From assembly GCA_051967755.1 (NCBI GenBank), contig JBQDYD010000004.1, forward strand, positions 62,001-126,000: a stretch of 64,000 bases of DNA, given 5' to 3'. The position numbers were made by a program, and so were the translations under genes. Of this stretch, positions 24,816-33,061 are shown in pieces. Position 1 is the stretch's first letter; every line of letters begins with the position of its first letter. Under the pieces are notes generated by a model. That model was not told the DNA's origin. It did not search any database and was given only the letters and a program-made list of their open reading frames with translations. Origin of the DNA: UBA1672 sp051967755. GTDB lineage: Bacteria > Pseudomonadota > Alphaproteobacteria > Micavibrionales > Micavibrionaceae.

Positions 24816-27800
24816 TTACACCATAGAGCCACCGGTGCTGTTCAATCCGGCCTGATTTTCAGCCATGCGCAGCTCTTCTTCTCTTTGAAGTCTGATCGCA
24901 TCTTCCGCACTTAATTGTGGCGGTTGTATTGTTGACCCTGCTGTTGCCGGTGCACCTGATTGGTTCGTCAGCGCCATCGCAAATGTATCGCCTGCAGATG
25001 GTGTGTCTTTTGTACCGTTATTGACGGGATCTAAATATGTGGGTTCCGGCCCGTTTGTCGGATTCGTTGATGCAAACTCCATACTGTCAGCAAAGCTTTC
25101 ATACTTCATGCTTGGGTATATACCGTTCGGATCAGGCTGTGCCTGCGGGCTTGGAATTTGGTCAACCTGGAAGGGGCCGATCCCTAAGAACGGGAAGGAT
25201 GCCGTGACTTGCGCACTGCTTGCCAGCTGTACATCATCATTTGTATTATCCAGATCTGAGGCAATCTCATTTTCCGGCTCTTCAATTTGAACACCGTCAC
25301 GCTCAAGAGCAGCCTCGATTTGCTGTCTCAATTCGGGGGAAACATCCGCACCCAGAGCTTGATCTAAATCTGCTCTGTTAATAGAGCCGCTTTCGATCTG
25401 GCGATAAACGTCAACAATTGCATTTTGATATTCTTCGCTTGTCTTAAGCTGCATGCTCTCTGTGCCGTCCCAGTCTCCTGCGCCGTCTTCTGATGATGCG
25501 GCGACGGCGGTTGCGTCGATGCCTTGCTCTGTTGCTTGTTGCGTTAAGCGTTGTTCTTCGGCTTCTAGCGCAGCTAAACGCTGTTGGAGCGCTCTGATTT
25601 CGGAATCTGTGGCATTTAGATTGTTTGAGGCCTGTTCCATAGCCAGACGTGCTTCTTCAACATCGGCCTGAGCTTCGGATTGTGCAAGGCGCGCCGCTTC
25701 TTCTTCCGCGCGTTGTGCCTCTACTGAACTTTCAATGACTTGAGAGAATTCCTCTTTGCCCATATTGCCGGGAATAAGGGATTTACCAATACTTTCGGCG
25801 AAACTGTCATGTTCACTATGCTCGGCAAAGGCGACTTCTGTTTTACCGAATCCTAAAACACCATCACCATCAGGGACGAAGTTACGGGGTAAAAGCTTTT
25901 CATCAAACATTTTACGATACAGGTCTGCTGTATCTTCTGCCGATACGGGGACTTGAATTTGTCTTCCGTCAGAACCGGTTGCAACACTGCCGTCGTTGTT
26001 TTTGGCCAGTGTATACATTTGTTGCGTGTCAGGATTTACGTAAACCAGATTGCCTGAATTGTCGGTTAGCATACGATCAGCCTGCGCCGCGACGTCGCTA
26101 ACGTTTTCACCACTCCCCATGCCCATATGGCTGTAATTTGAGGACATATAATCATAAACGGATTCATATGCCATCATTCCTGCTTGCGCCCCTTGCGCGT
26201 CGGCGACGACCTCGGCGGTCTCTGCTGTTTCTGCATCAAGTGTGGCCTGCGCGGAATTCAGCGTTTCTTGCTGCTGTGCCCGTTGCGCTTGTAATGCGCT
26301 TAGCTGTGCTTGCAATTCTTCGCGATTATCGCTTGTGCTCTCGATCGCTGCGCGCGTAGATGTTTGTTCTGCCTGAACTTCAGCAAGTTGAGCAAGCAGG
26401 ATTTCCGAAGCGTCATTGCCTGTGACATATTCGCCTTGTGCATTTTGCACCTCGCCCCCGGAAGAGGCAAACGCGCTGACAAAGGCCTGTCTTGATGCGT
26501 CACTAATTTGGGCTTTGTTGAACAATGTATGAATATTGTTCATTTCTGTTTGATCTATTTTACCGTCATTTGTTGCTTCTTCAATGTAACGGGTGATGGC
26601 GGTTCTGGCGTCGATCACGTCCGCCTTCATATATTCCTGCTCTGCCGTCAGGCCACAGGACATACTTTTACCTTCGATCCTGATGGCCAGTTCTGAAATT
26701 GATTGCGCAAGATCGGCTCTGTTGCCCAATTCATCGATTTGGTCTTTATATGCACTAATCTGGTCACGGGTACCGCTGATTAATTCATCGATATCTTGCC
26801 CTTCAAAGGTTTCCTCACCGGCGGCTTTCAGACCTTCCAGACGGCGTAAGTCTTGGTGTGCCTGCACATAACTATCGCGCGTTGCATCCAATTGATCTTG
26901 GGTTCTGTCAATTGTGTTATTCAAAAGAGATAAGCGTGCGCGCGCATTTTCAATTTCAGCCATTTTAAGGGCCAGTTGCGCTTCTTGCATTTCATCATCT
27001 TGCATGAAAGACAAGTCGCTTGTGCCGTTTCTGATGGCATCAAGCTGCTCAATATGTGTCTGAAGCTCATCTTCAAGAGTGTCACGCTGTGATTCCAGTT
27101 GAGAGACAGCTGCACTTGCATCGCTTGAAACATCCGCATAGTCAGTATCGGCTTCAGTGATTTCGGTACGCAGACCTGATAAGAGGGCCGCGGTTGCATC
27201 CTCACCATAGGCATAAATTTGGTTGCCATCTGCGTCTAACTGTCCTGTGGCGACACCAACACCTGATGATGCGATTGATGCTTCAAGGGCTCTTTCTATG
27301 CCTTGCTTCGCCTGATCGCTCATGCTTGAGTCTTGTAACCTTGATCGAATGGCTGCAATCTCATCTTGGTCAATGACACCATCAGATCGTGCATTAATGA
27401 AAGAGGCCGTGAATTCACTGAGGTCCTGAATGGTTCCCGGCGCAAGATCATGCTCATCCGATGTCATGTAATCCATCAATTGACGATATTGTTGTGACCC
27501 TTGCAGTGCAAATTCAACGCGTTGGTTAACACGGTCATTGGCCAATTCCACCTCTTGTAGTTGGCCTCTTAGTCCCTCAAGCTCCTGTCGAAGCTCCTCA
27601 ATATTACCTTCGCCTGTACGCTCAGCCTCAACAACTTCTTGTCTTTTTTGTTCGAATGCCTGTCGTGTTTCCGCCAAGGCCTGTTCGCTCTCTCTTTGGG
27701 CGTTTACAAGCTCGTCTTTTTCGTTGGCCACAGCCTCACGAATCATCTGAAGGCCTTTTAACCGTTCCTGCGCCGTCTCATAAGCAACATAATCAGTTTG

Positions 27801-28406
27801 GGTTTCAAGCCCTCTTGCTTCCATTTCTTGAATGAGTTGCTCTTGCTCGGCGATCTCTTGATCGATCATGTCGATCTGCTCATTCATTAAGCGTTCGGTT
27901 TCAGCCACGCGGGATGCCGTCTCTGCGACATCTTTCGCCGCATCATCAAGATCCTGACCGAGGTCATTAACATAGTCGAGTAGGGCGGCGTATGTTGTAA
28001 CGGCGCGCACAGCGATGTTTTTGCGCTCTTCACGCTCCCTGAATTCTTTTTGTTCCTGAACCTGATCAAAATAGGTTCCCTCATGGCGACCTTCTGCCGC
28101 ACCTGACATAGCAACATCATATTGTTCTTTTTGAGAAACGCCGGAATCATGGCCTGACGCATAGCCTTGCGCGCTCTCATCAAGTTCGTTGGTTACATCT
28201 TGTGCTGATTTTTCACCGCCTGCGTGGTTTTCCGCTCTTGTCGGGTCTGACAGTTCTGCACCCGACAGGGCGTTAATGCCAACTTCCTCTGATGTTAGTC
28301 CGGCGGTAACCGTTTCCTTTACCTCATCGGGATCATTTCCATCAAACAGTCTGTTTTGCTCTTCTTCATCACCCGTGTTTTGGCTTGTATTGGTAGGCTC
28401 AGCCAT
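24816..28406 (-). CDS. Giant coiled-coil protein with duplicated module
   Basis: A 1196-residue, mostly helical protein with no signal peptide. Long Glu/Gln/Ala-rich heptad stretches lie at about 150-300, 405-575, 665-740 and 915-990. A module of about 110 residues occurs twice (near 332-450 and 603-710). Each copy opens with an EF-hand-like segment, SDGVIDQDEI (341-350) and NDGKIDQTEM (613-622), and continues with matching SDQAKQGIERA / SDASRQAFVSA helices. The first two Asp ligands of a true EF-hand are missing. The C-terminus (1080-1196) is Pro/Asn-rich. I do not recognise the family. Size and architecture suggest a filament, tether or scaffold, perhaps for the neighbouring lytic enzymes. 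Confidence 0.85.
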   Translation of the reverse strand: MAEPTNTSQNTGDEEEQNRLFDGNDPDEVKETVTAGLTSEEVGINALSGAELSDPTRAENHAGGEKSAQDVTNELDESAQGYASGHDSGVSQKEQYDVAMSGAAEGRHEGTYFDQVQEQKEFREREERKNIAVRAVTTYAALLDYVNDLGQDLDDAAKDVAETASRVAETERLMNEQIDMIDQEIAEQEQLIQEMEARGLETQTDYVAYETAQERLKGLQMIREAVANEKDELVNAQRESEQALAETRQAFEQKRQEVVEAERTGEGNIEELRQELEGLRGQLQEVELANDRVNQRVEFALQGSQQYRQLMDYMTSDEHDLAPGTIQDLSEFTASFINARSDGVIDQDEIAAIRSRLQDSSMSDQAKQGIERALEASIASSGVGVATGQLDADGNQIYAYGEDATAALLSGLRTEITEADTDYADVSSDASAAVSQLESQRDTLEDELQTHIEQLDAIRNGTSDLSFMQDDEMQEAQLALKMAEIENARARLSLLNNTIDRTQDQLDATRDSYVQAHQDLRRLEGLKAAGEETFEGQDIDELISGTRDQISAYKDQIDELGNRADLAQSISELAIRIEGKSMSCGLTAEQEYMKADVIDARTAITRYIEEATNDGKIDQTEMNNIHTLFNKAQISDASRQAFVSAFASSGGEVQNAQGEYVTGNDASEILLAQLAEVQAEQTSTRAAIESTSDNREELQAQLSALQAQRAQQQETLNSAQATLDAETAETAEVVADAQGAQAGMMAYESVYDYMSSNYSHMGMGSGENVSDVAAQADRMLTDNSGNLVYVNPDTQQMYTLAKNNDGSVATGSDGRQIQVPVSAEDTADLYRKMFDEKLLPRNFVPDGDGVLGFGKTEVAFAEHSEHDSFAESIGKSLIPGNMGKEEFSQVIESSVEAQRAEEEAARLAQSEAQADVEEARLAMEQASNNLNATDSEIRALQQRLAALEAEEQRLTQQATEQGIDATAVAASSEDGAGDWDGTESMQLKTSEEYQNAIVDVYRQIESGSINRADLDQALGADVSPELRQQIEAALERDGVQIEEPENEIASDLDNTNDDVQLASSAQVTASFPFLGIGPFQVDQIPSPQAQPDPNGIYPSMKYESFADSMEFASTNPTNGPEPTYLDPVNNGTKDTPSAGDTFAMALTNQSGAPATAGSTIQPPQLSAEDAIRLQREEELRMAENQAGLNSTGGSMV

Positions 28407-28538
28407 ATTGTTATTCCCTCTTTATTATGCGTCGTGGTCTGACGTAAGATTTGTGTGCATTGTGATTTTGTATTTAGGTCTTGTTCACCCATTTATTTTT
28501 GCACACGTACTTATGCCATTTATAGTTATATAGCACAT

Positions 28539-28568
28539 ATTCTATGGTAAATGCACATCAGTTGTCAA
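28539..28568 (-). promoter_or_regulatory. Sigma70-type promoter of the coiled-coil gene
   Basis: On the minus strand: -35 TTGACA (28563-28568), 18-base spacer, -10 TAGAAT (28539-28544). The spacer shares TGATGT in matching position with the transglycosylase promoter. Confidence 0.7.
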
Positions 28569-28616
28569 AAAGAACACGCGGTTTTCTTGATAAAAAATTG
28601 GGCATATTTTTAGTGG

Positions 28617-28622
28617 TATAGT
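28617..28622 (+). promoter_or_regulatory. Possible extended -10 for sucCD
   Basis: TGG-TATAGT fits an extended -10 (TGnTATAAT-like) about 145 bases before sucC. The -35 is weak. This is a tentative call. Confidence 0.35.
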
Positions 28623-28765
28623 CGAAAAATCGTTTTTTTACTGTTTTCAAATGGAAATAGGGATGATAAACCAAATTCGAACCATTGTTGGAGGTCTTCG
28701 CATTTTTTTGTTTATTACATGCGGAAATTGAGGCCTTGAAATTTGATAACGGAGTTCTACTCAAA

Positions 28766-29965
28766 ATGAATATTCATGAATATCAAGCTAAAGAATTATT
28801 AGAAAAATATGGTGTGGCTGTGCCGAAAGGTATTCCCGCCATGAGTGTTGAAGAGGCAGTAAAGGCCGCGGAAAGCATGGAAACCGACCTTTATGTTGTA
28901 AAGGCGCAGATCCATGCAGGTGGTCGTGGTGCCGGTCACTTTACCGACAATCCTGAAGGCAAGGGCGGTGTTCGTCTTTGTAAGACGGTTGAGGAAGTAA
29001 AGGATGCCGCAGAAGCCATGATGGGCAAGACGCTTGTAACCAAGCAGACAGGCCCCGAAGGTAAAGATGTACAGCGTTTGTATGTTACAGACGGTGTGGA
29101 CATCGAAAAAGAATATTACTGTTCTGTTCTTCTTGATCGTGCGACATCAAAGGTTACCTTTATGGTATCTCTTGAAGGTGGTATGGAAATTGAAGAAGTT
29201 GCAGAGGAAAATCCTGATGCGATTAAGCGCGTTGCGATTGACCCTGTTGCAGGAATTTCTGATGCGGATGCGGCAGAGCTTGCAGATGCACTTGAACTTA
29301 CAGGCGCGGCAAAAGACAGCGCGATCCCGTTCTTTAAGAACCTGTATAAATGTTACATCGAAACAGACGCTGCAATCGTTGAGATTAACCCAATGATTTT
29401 GGCGGGTGACGAAGTGATGGCATTGGATGCGAAGATTAACTTCGACCCGAATGCACTTTATCGCCACCCTGAAATTGCAGAGCTTCGTGATGAAAGCGAA
29501 GAAGATGCAAATGAAAAGATCGCACATGACAATGAGCTGTCTTACGTTCGTCTTGACGGTAACATCGGTTGTATGGTTAACGGCGCGGGTCTTGCGATGT
29601 CTACGATGGACATTATCAAGCTTCACGGTGGTGAGCCTGCGAACTTCTTGGATGTTGGGGGCGGCGCGACAGCAGAGCGCGTGACAACTGCGTTCAAAAT
29701 CATCCTTTCTGATGCAAACGTAAAAGGCATTCTTGTGAATATCTTTGGCGGTATCATGAAATGTGACGTGATTGCAGAAGGTGTTATCGCGGCGGCGAAA
29801 GAAGTTGACCTTAAGGTTCCACTGGTTGTGCGCCTTGAAGGGACAAATGTTGAGAAGGGTAAGGAGCTTATGGCTGGTTCCGGTCTTCCGATCATCGCAG
29901 CAGACAATCTAGAAGATGCAGCAGCAAAAGTTGTTGCGGCTACAAAACAAGCGGAGGCAGCGTAG
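28766..29965 (+). CDS. sucC: Succinyl-CoA synthetase beta subunit
   Basis: ADP-forming succinate-CoA ligase beta subunit of the TCA cycle. MNIHEYQAKELLEKYGVAVPKG is the canonical N-terminus, followed by the ATP-grasp domain (KAQIHAGGRGAGHF and VEINPMIL) and the C-terminal flavodoxin-like domain (NGAGLAMSTMDIIKLHGGEPANFLDVGGGA). The frame is open from 28685, but the Met at 28766 is the conserved start, with GGAG about 11 bases before it. Length 399 is normal. sucD starts 2 bases after the stop. The usual alphaproteobacterial mdh-sucCD link is absent here. Confidence 0.96.
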   Translation: MNIHEYQAKELLEKYGVAVPKGIPAMSVEEAVKAAESMETDLYVVKAQIHAGGRGAGHFTDNPEGKGGVRLCKTVEEVKDAAEAMMGKTLVTKQTGPEGKDVQRLYVTDGVDIEKEYYCSVLLDRATSKVTFMVSLEGGMEIEEVAEENPDAIKRVAIDPVAGISDADAAELADALELTGAAKDSAIPFFKNLYKCYIETDAAIVEINPMILAGDEVMALDAKINFDPNALYRHPEIAELRDESEEDANEKIAHDNELSYVRLDGNIGCMVNGAGLAMSTMDIIKLHGGEPANFLDVGGGATAERVTTAFKIILSDANVKGILVNIFGGIMKCDVIAEGVIAAAKEVDLKVPLVVRLEGTNVEKGKELMAGSGLPIIAADNLEDAAAKVVAATKQAEAA

Positions 29966-29967
29966 TT

Positions 29968-30843
29968 ATGTCAGTTTTAGTAAATAAAGACACAAAAGTT
30001 ATCTGTCAGGGTTTCACTGGCGCGCAAGGTACTTTCCACTCAGAGCAAGCGATTGCTTACGGTACAAATATGGTTGGCGGTGTGACACCTAAAAAAGGTG
30101 GTCAGGAGCATCTTGGTCTTCCTGTGTTTAACACAGTGAAGGAAGCCAAAGACGCAACAGACTGTAATGCATCTGTGATCTATGTGCCGCCTCCGTTCGC
30201 GGCGGCTGCGATTATCGAGGCAATCGAAGCGGAAATCGACCTGGCAATCTGTATCACAGAAGGTATTCCTGTTTTGGATATGGTGAAGGTTAAGGCCGCT
30301 CTTGAAGGCTCTAAAACACGCCTGATCGGCCCGAACTGCCCGGGTGTGATCACACCTGATGAATGTAAAATCGGTATTATGCCCGGCCACATTCATAAGC
30401 GCGGTAAGATCGGTATCGTATCTCGTTCCGGTACTTTGACATACGAAGCCGTTGCGCAAACAGGCGCGGTTGGCCTTGGTCAGTCAACATGTATCGGTAT
30501 CGGTGGTGACCCGGTAAATGGTACAAACTTTATTGATTGTATTGATCTGTTCATGAATGACCCTGAAACAGAAGGTATTTTGATGATCGGTGAGATCGGC
30601 GGAACAGCTGAGATCGAAGCCGCTGAATACTATAAAGGTCTTTCAAACAAAAAGCCGATCGCAGGCTTTATTGCAGGTGCAACAGCCCCTCCGGGTAAGC
30701 GTATGGGCCATGCCGGTGCTTTGATCTCCGGTGCGGATGATACAGCGCCAGCCAAGATGAAGGCGATGGAAAATGCCGGCTTTGTTGTATCAGAAAGTCC
30801 TGCGGGTCTTGGTACAGCGATGAAAGAAGCTATGGCTGCTTAA
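29968..30843 (+). CDS. sucD: Succinyl-CoA synthetase alpha subunit
   Basis: Alpha subunit that carries the phospho-histidine and binds CoA. GFTGAQGTFHSEQAIAYGT is the CoA-binding Rossmann start, GPNCPGVITP and GIVSRSGTLTYE are standard, and His248 in RMGHAGALISG is the phosphorylated residue. It is 291 residues and starts 2 bases after sucC, so they are co-translated. A rho-independent terminator follows before the next gene. Confidence 0.96.
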   Translation: MSVLVNKDTKVICQGFTGAQGTFHSEQAIAYGTNMVGGVTPKKGGQEHLGLPVFNTVKEAKDATDCNASVIYVPPPFAAAAIIEAIEAEIDLAICITEGIPVLDMVKVKAALEGSKTRLIGPNCPGVITPDECKIGIMPGHIHKRGKIGIVSRSGTLTYEAVAQTGAVGLGQSTCIGIGGDPVNGTNFIDCIDLFMNDPETEGILMIGEIGGTAEIEAAEYYKGLSNKKPIAGFIAGATAPPGKRMGHAGALISGADDTAPAKMKAMENAGFVVSESPAGLGTAMKEAMAA

Positions 30844-30880
30844 TCTGCTTATCAGATTGAATTTTAAGATAAAAATGCTA

Positions 30881-30912
30881 GACTCTCCTGAATACCTCAG
30901 GGGGGTCTTTTT
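30881..30912 (+). terminator. Rho-independent terminator after sucD
   Basis: An 11-bp stem including two G-U pairs (30881-30891 with 30897-30907), a 5-base loop and a T5 tail (30908-30912). It lies 37 bases after sucD, so the following unknown genes probably need their own promoter or read-through. Confidence 0.78.
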
Positions 30913-30928
30913 GATTGGGTGATTAATT

Positions 30929-31804
30929 ATGGTCTATGAACTTTTCTTTCGTGCAACCGACGGTGAAATCTCACTTGAGATGTTTCAGAATTACTTTGGT
31001 AAATACCCGCATTACGAGGTTTCGGGGCCTGATGCCTTTTACAAAAATGAAAATACGGGGGTCTATTTCTCCTTCCATTACCTGCATATGAACGGCGAGG
31101 GAAATGAAAATGTGCGCCCTGAGGGAATATATCGCATTTCTTTGGAGGTCAGTTATTGCTTGCCGTCCATTTTTATTCAAGAAGCATTGATCGAGGTAGA
31201 GGCGCTTATCGGGGAAACCAAGGTTGTGATGTATGACCCCCAAGAGGGCGGTGTCGGGCGTAAGGGCTATGATAATGAAAAGATGATTGCATGCTGGCGA
31301 GAGCAAAATGAATATGCGTTGCAGGATATGGCACGCAGCGGTGTTGATCTGCAAGATCACGATATGGTTGTTGTGCCGGGGGCGTGGTTAGAGCGTGTAT
31401 GGGCATGGAATTATGACATTCCGCTTAATACAAAGGCGATGGACGATGGAATACAGGTTCCGATTATTTATGCGTTATTTGACGGTGAGAACACAAAGTC
31501 GGGCATCGTATGGGTTGATGGCGGCGCGATTGCGATGCCAAAAGTGGAAGTCATTGTCATTGCCAAAACGGACCCGAAAACAGGAGAGATGATTTTTTGC
31601 CCGGTAATGCATGAGGATATTGCCGGCCTGATTTCTGCGTATCATACGAAAAAGTTCGGCGAGACGCATATTTTGGGATATTCCGAAATTCCGGAGGAAG
31701 TGAGAGCATTTGTTGAGCGCGTGAAGCCTGAGGATACATGGCAACGTTTGCCAATGGATCAAGTTCTTGAAGAAGAGGTTGTGCAGAGCGCATTTGATGC
31801 ATGA
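30929..31804 (+). CDS. Hypothetical protein between sucD and sucA
   Basis: A 291-residue soluble protein without signal peptide. It begins VYELFFRATDGEISLEMFQNYF and has aromatic-rich beta strands in the first half (YHLHMNGEG area) and a second half with strands such as VEVIVIAKTDP. I recognise no family or catalytic motif. It sits only 17 bases after the sucD terminator and 77 bases before a pair of paralogues. A role linked to 2-oxoglutarate dehydrogenase is possible only by position. The ATG at 30929 is preceded by a weak GGGTGA. Confidence 0.65.
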   Translation: MVYELFFRATDGEISLEMFQNYFGKYPHYEVSGPDAFYKNENTGVYFSFHYLHMNGEGNENVRPEGIYRISLEVSYCLPSIFIQEALIEVEALIGETKVVMYDPQEGGVGRKGYDNEKMIACWREQNEYALQDMARSGVDLQDHDMVVVPGAWLERVWAWNYDIPLNTKAMDDGIQVPIIYALFDGENTKSGIVWVDGGAIAMPKVEVIVIAKTDPKTGEMIFCPVMHEDIAGLISAYHTKKFGETHILGYSEIPEEVRAFVERVKPEDTWQRLPMDQVLEEEVVQSAFDA

Positions 31805-31881
31805 TTTCACCAAAAGCCATTTGAGAAGTTGCCGGATTCAGTGTATGTTTTTAACGTATTCATCTAAAAGGGTTTGCGAAT

Positions 31882-32442
31882 ATGAACTTTCTTGACCAAC
31901 TCATGCCTGATCAGCGTAATCTTCTTGTGAGTTTACCATACCGCGTTGGGCTTTATATCAGTCAGAGCGACCAATCAGGTGGTGATGAGTCTGATCAAGC
32001 GGAAATGGATGCGCTTTCCAGTATTATTATCGCGTATTCTCAAGAAGTTTTCGGCGCGGAAACCGTTCAATATGTTGTCGGTGAAACGGTGCAACGTAAG
32101 GCAGAGTGGGAAGCGTGGTCTAAAGACTTGGAAATGATTCAGGGCGAATGTTATAAGGCCATCGACATTCTTTCAGAAACGGTTGATGAAAAGGAAGTGA
32201 GTGCATTTAAACGCAGTTTGCTTGAAATCGGTGAGTCTGTCGCGCTGGCTTTTAGGGAATATGGCGCAGATACGCCAATCATGGATAAGATCAAGATTTA
32301 CATGTTTTACAGGAAGAGCAGAAAAGAAGCCGCGCAAAAGGGAATTGTTGCCATGGAATGGGATCAATTCATAAATATCTCTCTTGATGAACGTAAAGCC
32401 CTTCAAACCATTGCAAATGCCTTAAATACGACTTATATTTAG
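31882..32442 (+). CDS. Hypothetical protein, paralogue pair member 1
   Basis: A 186-residue, largely helical soluble protein. LVSLPYRVGLYISQSDQSGGDESDQAEMDALSSII near the N-terminus matches the neighbouring gene's ISLPFRAGMFVSYAEDEDGEQDDVLEMKALEECL, so the two are tandem paralogues. A Trp-rich KAEWEAWSKDLE segment and a late SLLEIGESVALAFREYG helix also match. The acidic loop plus helix is reminiscent of TerB-like domains, but I would not assign that. AAGGG sits before the ATG. It lies between sucCD and sucA. Function unknown. Confidence 0.7.
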   Translation: MNFLDQLMPDQRNLLVSLPYRVGLYISQSDQSGGDESDQAEMDALSSIIIAYSQEVFGAETVQYVVGETVQRKAEWEAWSKDLEMIQGECYKAIDILSETVDEKEVSAFKRSLLEIGESVALAFREYGADTPIMDKIKIYMFYRKSRKEAAQKGIVAMEWDQFINISLDERKALQTIANALNTTYI

Positions 32443-32469
32443 CCCGTTTCAATAAAAAGGAAATGGGTT

Positions 32470-33006
32470 ATGGCACAATTATCATTTTTCACTGAAGAAG
32501 ACGTAGAAGCAATCATCAGTTTACCGTTTCGTGCGGGCATGTTCGTAAGCTATGCTGAGGACGAAGACGGCGAGCAGGATGATGTTCTTGAAATGAAGGC
32601 CTTGGAAGAGTGTCTGAAAGAAATTGCACGCGTCCACAACGGAGAGCAGCTTACCAAGGAAATTGCCGCAGCCATTCTGAATGCAAAGGATAAGTGGTCG
32701 GCGTGGAGCCAGGGCGTATTTAATATTGAGCCTTTGTGCGAGCAAGCAATCGTGTCTTTGAAAACCCAAGCAGGTAAAGAAGAAGTCAAAGATTATATCA
32801 AAATGACCCTTGAAGTCGCGACCTCTGTTGCGCAGGCCTATGGTGAGTTCGGGGAAGAGCAGGAAGATGAAAAGGGGTTTTTCGGTAAAATCGTTGCTGC
32901 TGTCACCAGTATATCCGTTGATGATTCTGCACATCCGATGAATGTAAGTGCGGCGGAGGATTCTGCGATTGCAACGGTTGCATCTGCCCTGAAACGTGCG
33001 GCATAA
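32470..33006 (+). CDS. Hypothetical protein, paralogue pair member 2
   Basis: A 178-residue paralogue of the preceding gene, with the same order of motifs: SLPFRAGMFVSYAEDEDG (18-35), KDKWSAWSQGV near 75-85 and the MTLEVATSVAQAYGEFG helix near 118-134. The C-terminal ends differ. No signal or membrane segment. AAAAGGAAATGGG precedes the ATG, a good site. It is 27 bases after its partner and 55 bases before sucA, on the same strand, so the pair may be co-transcribed with sucA. Role unknown. Confidence 0.7.
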   Translation: MAQLSFFTEEDVEAIISLPFRAGMFVSYAEDEDGEQDDVLEMKALEECLKEIARVHNGEQLTKEIAAAILNAKDKWSAWSQGVFNIEPLCEQAIVSLKTQAGKEEVKDYIKMTLEVATSVAQAYGEFGEEQEDEKGFFGKIVAAVTSISVDDSAHPMNVSAAEDSAIATVASALKRAA

Positions 33007-33061
33007 ACATATCTAATCTAAATTCAAAAAAGAGTAATCATAAACAAAAGGTTTTTTAATC

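Larger units (their letters stand above)
28407..28765. other. Divergent intergenic region, 359 bp
   Basis: AT-rich spacer between the coiled-coil gene (minus) and sucC (plus). It contains the minus-strand promoter at 28539-28568 and a possible plus-strand extended -10 at 28617-28622. I see no RNA gene or riboswitch in it. Both leaders are long, about 125 and 137 bases. Confidence 0.6.

Noticed and set aside
20456..28406. Prophage or phage-tail remnant suggested by lysozyme-like and structural-lysin domains
   Set aside because: No capsid, portal, terminase, tail, integrase or tRNA-end signature is visible near these genes. xerC at 56-57 kb is the chromosomal dimer-resolution enzyme, beside DUF484.
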